Assembly: GCF_025574485.1 (NCBI RefSeq)
Contig: NZ_JAOBPO010000005.1
Coordinates: 62,001 to 126,000 of the forward strand
Source of the DNA: Kordiimonas aquimaris
GTDB lineage: Bacteria; Pseudomonadota; Alphaproteobacteria; Sphingomonadales; Kordiimonadaceae
Reading direction: 5' to 3'
DNA: 64,000 nt
A program made the translations under genes and the position numbers. Within the stretch, counting starts at the first letter, position 1, and every line of letters begins with the position of its first letter. Of this stretch, positions 60,317 through 64,000 are shown in pieces. The notes beneath the pieces were generated by a model. The model saw nothing but the letters and a program-made list of their open reading frames with translations, was not told where the DNA came from and made no database searches.

Positions 60317-61345
60317 ATGAAAAGCAGTAAATTTAGAAATGCGGATATCTTGGTTTTGTGCCTTATCGGATTTGGTATGCCGACCTACTACAAGGTTAAA
60401 TACCTACTCGATGATCTGGTTACCGTTACTGACCTCTTGGTGTTGGAGGCGCTTGCGGAATATGTTTTTTCTTTTGCGCTTGCGGGCTTGCTTGTGGGGC
60501 TCAATCATTACTTTCGTAAATTTTCTCAGGTAAATACTGCGGGTAGAGCGCTTGCGCAGTTATTGGTTCTGTTGCTCATAAGCGAACTTGTGTCAGTGAC
60601 TTTTGCATTGTTTTTCTTCAATGTGGTTTATCCAACAGGTGTGCCAGCTTCTTTTCTTTTTGACACGGCATTGGTGTCGCTTTTTGTACCGTTTTTGCTT
60701 GCAGGGTTGGCGGATCGTACATTTTTTATTGATGCGGCGCTCCATGCTGAAAAACAGGCGAAAAGAGAGGAAGAGCTGGCATTGGCTGCGCGCTACGAAG
60801 CGCTGAAAGCACGGCTTAGTCCGCATTTTCTTTTTAATAGCCTAAATACGCTCGCTGAAATTGTTGAAAGTGAGCCGGTTCTTGCCGTTCAATTTATAGA
60901 GAATATGGCTGCGACATATCGCTATATTCTTGAGAAGCGCGACTTGCCTCTGGTTGCATTAGAAGAAGAACTTAATGCGGTTAGGGCACTGCTTGGTTTA
61001 CTCGATGTACGCCACCCTGGTGCACTGGATGTCACAATCAATATAGCGTCCAAAGATAATTCAGCTCAAATTGTGCCACTAGCGTTGCAAACGCTTATTG
61101 AAAATATTCTAAAGCATAATCAATACAGTACCAACGCACCGCTTGGTGTGCGCGTTTACCTTGAAGAAGATACACTGGTTGTACAAAATGAGTTAAGGCC
61201 GCGCGCTGACGTTGCTTCAACAGGCACAGGGCTAAGAAGTTTAAGTGAACGGGTACTGCAAATTCATAAAAGACCCTTACTTATTGATCATGCTAAGGGT
61301 TTGTTTCTGGCGCGTTTGCCTGTTTTGCGGACGGATGGTGCATGA
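60317..61345 (+). CDS. LytS-type sensor histidine kinase
   Basis: 342 residues. Four membrane helices (about 10-150) are followed by the LytS-type phosphoacceptor region RLSPHFLFNSLNTLAEI (the His, about residue 174) and a short ATPase domain with the N-box QTLIENILKHNQY and a glycine motif GTGLRSLSERV. No extracytoplasmic sensor domain is present. The start is ATG 60317. ATG overlap with the response regulator (ATGA) indicates an operon. The signal it senses is unknown. Confidence 0.92.
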   Translation: MKSSKFRNADILVLCLIGFGMPTYYKVKYLLDDLVTVTDLLVLEALAEYVFSFALAGLLVGLNHYFRKFSQVNTAGRALAQLLVLLLISELVSVTFALFFFNVVYPTGVPASFLFDTALVSLFVPFLLAGLADRTFFIDAALHAEKQAKREEELALAARYEALKARLSPHFLFNSLNTLAEIVESEPVLAVQFIENMAATYRYILEKRDLPLVALEEELNAVRALLGLLDVRHPGALDVTINIASKDNSAQIVPLALQTLIENILKHNQYSTNAPLGVRVYLEEDTLVVQNELRPRADVASTGTGLRSLSERVLQIHKRPLLIDHAKGLFLARLPVLRTDGA

Positions 61346-62097
61346 AGGTTTTAATCATTGAAGATGAACCGCGCGCGGCTGCTCGCTTGAAGCGTCTTGT
61401 CGATAAAGTGTCGGATGAGGAAGTAGTGGTTGTGGGTATTTGCTCTTCTGTGGCCAAGTCAGTTGAGTGGTTGGAGAAAAATAAACAGCCAGATCTAATT
61501 TTTATGGATATCCGCCTTGAAGATGGAGAATGTTTCGAAATACTTGACATGGTTGATGTAACTGCATCAATTATTTTTTGTACAGCATACGCAGAATATG
61601 CAGTTAGAGCATTTCGCGTCAAAGGCATTGATTATTTACTAAAGCCTATTGTGGAAGTTGATCTTCGGACATCACTTGAAAAATACAAGAAATTACGCGG
61701 GCTCGAACATGCTGCCAGCAATTGGCATAACTTAAAGCCTGACATTAAAAAAATGCCTATATATACGCAGCGATTAATGGTTGTTGCAGGTAAGCGCTTC
61801 TTACCCATCGATATCAAAGATGTGTCTGTGTTACTTGCACATGAAAAAGGAGTGCTCATTAAACACAGTGATGGTTCATCCTGGCATATAGAAGACAGTC
61901 TTTCAGGTATCGAGGCAGGATTGAGTCCCAGTGACTTTGTTCGTATTAGCAGGCAGGCTATTGTGAATTTGAGCCATATTGACGAAATGTCGCGCTCTGA
62001 CCAAGGTTATAAAGTAAGTCTGAGTTCGCAACCTCATGATAAATACAAAGTATCACGAGCGAAAGTGACAGCACTGAAACAGGCACTCAATAGATAA
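61342..62097 (+). CDS. LytTR-family response regulator
   Basis: 251 residues. The receiver domain (1-120) has the acidic pocket EDEP, the phosphorylated Asp in DLIFMDIRLEDGE (Asp 56) and Lys in DYLLKPI. The C-terminal LytTR DNA-binding domain has KRFLPIDIKDVSVLLAHEKG and DFVRISRQAIVNLSHI. It acts with the LytS-type kinase upstream. Target operators (LytTR-type) were not sought in detail. Confidence 0.93.
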   Translation: MKVLIIEDEPRAAARLKRLVDKVSDEEVVVVGICSSVAKSVEWLEKNKQPDLIFMDIRLEDGECFEILDMVDVTASIIFCTAYAEYAVRAFRVKGIDYLLKPIVEVDLRTSLEKYKKLRGLEHAASNWHNLKPDIKKMPIYTQRLMVVAGKRFLPIDIKDVSVLLAHEKGVLIKHSDGSSWHIEDSLSGIEAGLSPSDFVRISRQAIVNLSHIDEMSRSDQGYKVSLSSQPHDKYKVSRAKVTALKQALNR

Positions 62098-62195
62098 TGC
62101 CTCTTGATTTTATTGTTTTCACAGAAGAAGCTAAACTTAGTCACTTTGAGTATTAGTTCGCTGTGTCATAAGATCTTCAGAAGGTGTTTTCTTAG

Positions 62196-62846
62196 ATGGA
62201 TAGGCTGCTTGACCTTTCAACGAACTTGTACCTCATCGGTAGCATTTTCCTGATAACTTTAATATTGCTGCACTATTTTCTGGTGTTTACAAAGCCGCTC
62301 ACATTGAAGCAATGGAAGCTTGCTGAGTATGTCTGGGTTGGATTAGCACTTATTTCTATTGTCGGCGTGCTTGAAGAAGCGAAATTTCTGCGTGCAAATC
62401 AAAATGTTGAACGATCACGTGTCCTGGCTGAAGACAAATTGCAAGCTATTGAAAACTGGTTTGATGTATACGGTGTTTTTGCATGTGATGAGCAGGGCGC
62501 TAAAGAACGCTCACCAAAACTATGTACATGGATGAAAGTGAAAAGCAGCGATTTGGCTTTGATACTCTCCAATGAGAGTTTTCCGCCAGATATACCGTTT
62601 AATATGCTCTCCGGTATTGATGAAATTACCGGTGGAATTCAGGATGCAGACCGAAAGATCATCAAAGGCTACCTGAATGATTATATTGCCGCGCGGCAGT
62701 CCTACATGACAGGGGTAACGTCAGCACGACGGTCAAGTTTGTCTGCGCTTATTGTTTCGCTTGCGCCAATATTGTTTGCTATGGCTGTGGCGCTGAAGTT
62801 TACCAAAGTTACAGGTGAGTACAGACTAACCGCTAGCCGCAAATAG
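62196..62846 (+). CDS. Membrane protein of unknown function
   Basis: 216 residues. Helix 1 (about 12-32), helix 2 (about 45-62), a hydrophilic central part with a Cys pair (GVFACDEQGAKERSPKLCTW) and a C-terminal helix (LSALIVSLAPILFAMAVAL). The layout suggests a periplasmic middle domain with a disulfide. It lies 98 bases after the LytTR gene and may be its target. No family recognised. Confidence 0.65.
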   Translation: MDRLLDLSTNLYLIGSIFLITLILLHYFLVFTKPLTLKQWKLAEYVWVGLALISIVGVLEEAKFLRANQNVERSRVLAEDKLQAIENWFDVYGVFACDEQGAKERSPKLCTWMKVKSSDLALILSNESFPPDIPFNMLSGIDEITGGIQDADRKIIKGYLNDYIAARQSYMTGVTSARRSSLSALIVSLAPILFAMAVALKFTKVTGEYRLTASRK

Positions 62847-62854
62847 GGAAAATA

Positions 62855-64000
62855 TCAGGTTTCTGCGATTGAGACCATTTCCTCAATATCAGTTAATTTA
62901 GAGCGTGGTGCGCCGTCATGCGCCGCAGCGATTTCAGCGGCTTCAATCTTCTTCCAGTCCTGAAATGTAACAATCTGTAAGCCGCGTTCAGCTACAATGG
63001 TGTCCAGTCCATCTCGTCCGGCCTTACCACTTGGTTTAACTTCATCAAGTATCTTGGCAGCGATGCCCACACCGTCTGGCTTGTTTGTGCCTATAGTGCC
63101 TGTTGGGCCACGCCTGCACCAACCGACACAATAAAGGCCATCGGTGATTAAGCCTTCATCGTTTTTGAAGACGCCCCAATTTTCATTATAAGGCACATCT
63201 TCAAGTGGGCTGGAACGATAGCCAATACAAGGTACAACAAGACCTACAGGGAGAACTTCTGAACGTCCGGTACCAACACACTTACCGTCTTCCACTGTTG
63301 TTTCTTCCAATCTTATGCCGCAAACACAGTCTTCGCCGATGATTGCCATTGGTCGACGATAGAACTTAATATGCAAACGGACATTTTTGTCGTCAGGTTT
63401 GTTTTTGGTCATTGCCCGCAAGGCAATGAAATTTTTCTTTGCAGCGCCTTTCAGTTCACTATCGATGCTTTCTTCAGGCATTTGCGCTGGATCGACAAGA
63501 GCGACACAGTTATCCAAGTTGTTTAGTTCGCCTAGTTCCTTGGGAGTGAATGCTGCTTCCAGCGGCCCACGCCTTCCAAGAATATAGATGTCGCGAATAG
63601 TTGAGCTATGAATTTCCTCAGCGGCGTGTTGTGCAAGATCAGATTGTGCCATTTCATCAGCTGTTTTAGCTAGAATGCGAGCTACATCAACGGCAACATT
63701 ACCGTTTCCTATAACTGCGACAGCTGCGATCCGAAGGTCAGGGTCTAGATTGCGGAAATCAGGATGGCTGTTGTACCAGCCCACAAACGGACCAGAGCCA
63801 ATGACACCTGTAAGGTCTTCACCCTCAATGCCAAGTGGCCTGTCTTTGGCGGCACCTGTAGCCAATACGACCGCGTCATAAAGTTCGCGAAGTTCGGCAA
63901 GAGTAATGTCGCGCCCTAATGATAAATTGCCAACAAATCGGACATCGTCACGTTGATTGGTTGCTTCGTAGCGCCGTGCAACATTTTTAATGGATTGATG
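62855..64000 (-). CDS. NADPH-ferredoxin/adrenodoxin reductase-type flavoprotein (partial)
   Basis: The frame enters from the right edge and reads through 45 codons before the VVLATGAAKDRPLGI element, then runs to the stop at 62855. The visible part covers the NADP domain (AVIGNGNVAVDVARILAKT), the signature GRRGPLEAAFTPKELGEL and the C-terminal GWCRRGPTGTIGTNKPDG that binds FAD. The family (FprA, adrenodoxin reductase) transfers electrons from NADPH to ferredoxin. The N-terminal FAD motif lies outside the window. Confidence 0.92.
   Translation of the reverse strand, partial: HQSIKNVARRYEATNQRDDVRFVGNLSLGRDITLAELRELYDAVVLATGAAKDRPLGIEGEDLTGVIGSGPFVGWYNSHPDFRNLDPDLRIAAVAVIGNGNVAVDVARILAKTADEMAQSDLAQHAAEEIHSSTIRDIYILGRRGPLEAAFTPKELGELNNLDNCVALVDPAQMPEESIDSELKGAAKKNFIALRAMTKNKPDDKNVRLHIKFYRRPMAIIGEDCVCGIRLEETTVEDGKCVGTGRSEVLPVGLVVPCIGYRSSPLEDVPYNENWGVFKNDEGLITDGLYCVGWCRRGPTGTIGTNKPDGVGIAAKILDEVKPSGKAGRDGLDTIVAERGLQIVTFQDWKKIEAAEIAAAHDGAPRSKLTDIEEMVSIAET

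Noticed and set aside
1-64000. CRISPR arrays, rRNA genes or phage structural genes
   Set aside because: No regularly spaced repeats, no rRNA-like stretch and no head, tail or portal gene was seen on either strand.

Overview
The window looks like a stretch of an alphaproteobacterial chromosome. The transporter types, the TonB-dependent receptor, the LytS/LytTR pair and the c-type cytochromes fit Alphaproteobacteria, possibly Kordiimonadales, but that placement is inference from protein style and no rRNA or marker gene is present. It divides at about 49.83 kb. To the left lies a dense accessory island for heavy metals; to the right lies ordinary chromosome. The boundary is marked by an isolated 3' end of a tRNA-like gene (49804-49828), the usual attachment site of an integrated element, beside three copies of a 9-base direct repeat.

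Island, left to right. (1) 1-3.5 kb: the end of an ArsR-type regulator, then a mercury operon (merT, merP, merA and a membrane gene) read leftward from a divergent merR. (2) 3.5-4.6 kb: a gene for a tRNA-dependent cyclodipeptide synthase next to a small secreted protein; this is the most unexpected gene here. (3) 4.8-7.4 kb: an iron permease fused to a cytochrome c domain behind a Fur-like box, and a SHOCT protein. (4) 7.6-15.1 kb: a zinc/cobalt/cadmium-type operon (CDF exporter, small secreted protein, CzcC, CzcB, CzcA, PII-like protein) with a divergent merR-family regulator. (5) 15.1-18.7 kb: a PepSY protein, an NTF2-like protein and a graveyard of broken regulator and CBS-domain genes. (6) 18.7-23.5 kb: four c-type cytochromes, a porin, a CueR-like regulator and a DUF5676 membrane protein. 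(7) 23.7-29.5 kb: two APC permeases, a DMT exporter and a TonB-dependent receptor. (8) 29.7-38.0 kb: a copper/silver operon (small secreted proteins, CusC, CusB, CusA, a DUF2231-histidine-rich-NTF2 protein and CusF). (9) 38.2-46.3 kb: a polyphosphate kinase 2 operon divergent from a copper P-type ATPase operon, two merR-family regulators, an orphan solute-binding protein, and a methyltransferase/DUF2231 operon. (10) 46.6-49.4 kb: an AraC regulator, a fatty acid hydroxylase-type protein and an alpha/beta hydrolase.

The island is held together by a repeated promoter design: a -35 box, a 19- or 20-base spacer, usually with a dyad, and a -10 box. This is the overlong spacer that MerR-family activators untwist. 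I found ten candidates, in front of almost every metal module, and five intact merR-family genes. Two of these promoters sit so close to the ATG that the transcripts should be leaderless.

Chromosomal part, 50-64 kb: DUF1992 protein, M20 peptidase, secreted protein, MBL hydrolase, DUF3667 protein, azoreductase, MsrB, SppA, AIM24/TIGR00266 protein, PaaI-type thioesterase, a secreted protein, a LytS/LytTR two-component pair, a membrane protein, and the 3' part of a ferredoxin-NADP reductase-type flavoprotein that runs off the right edge.
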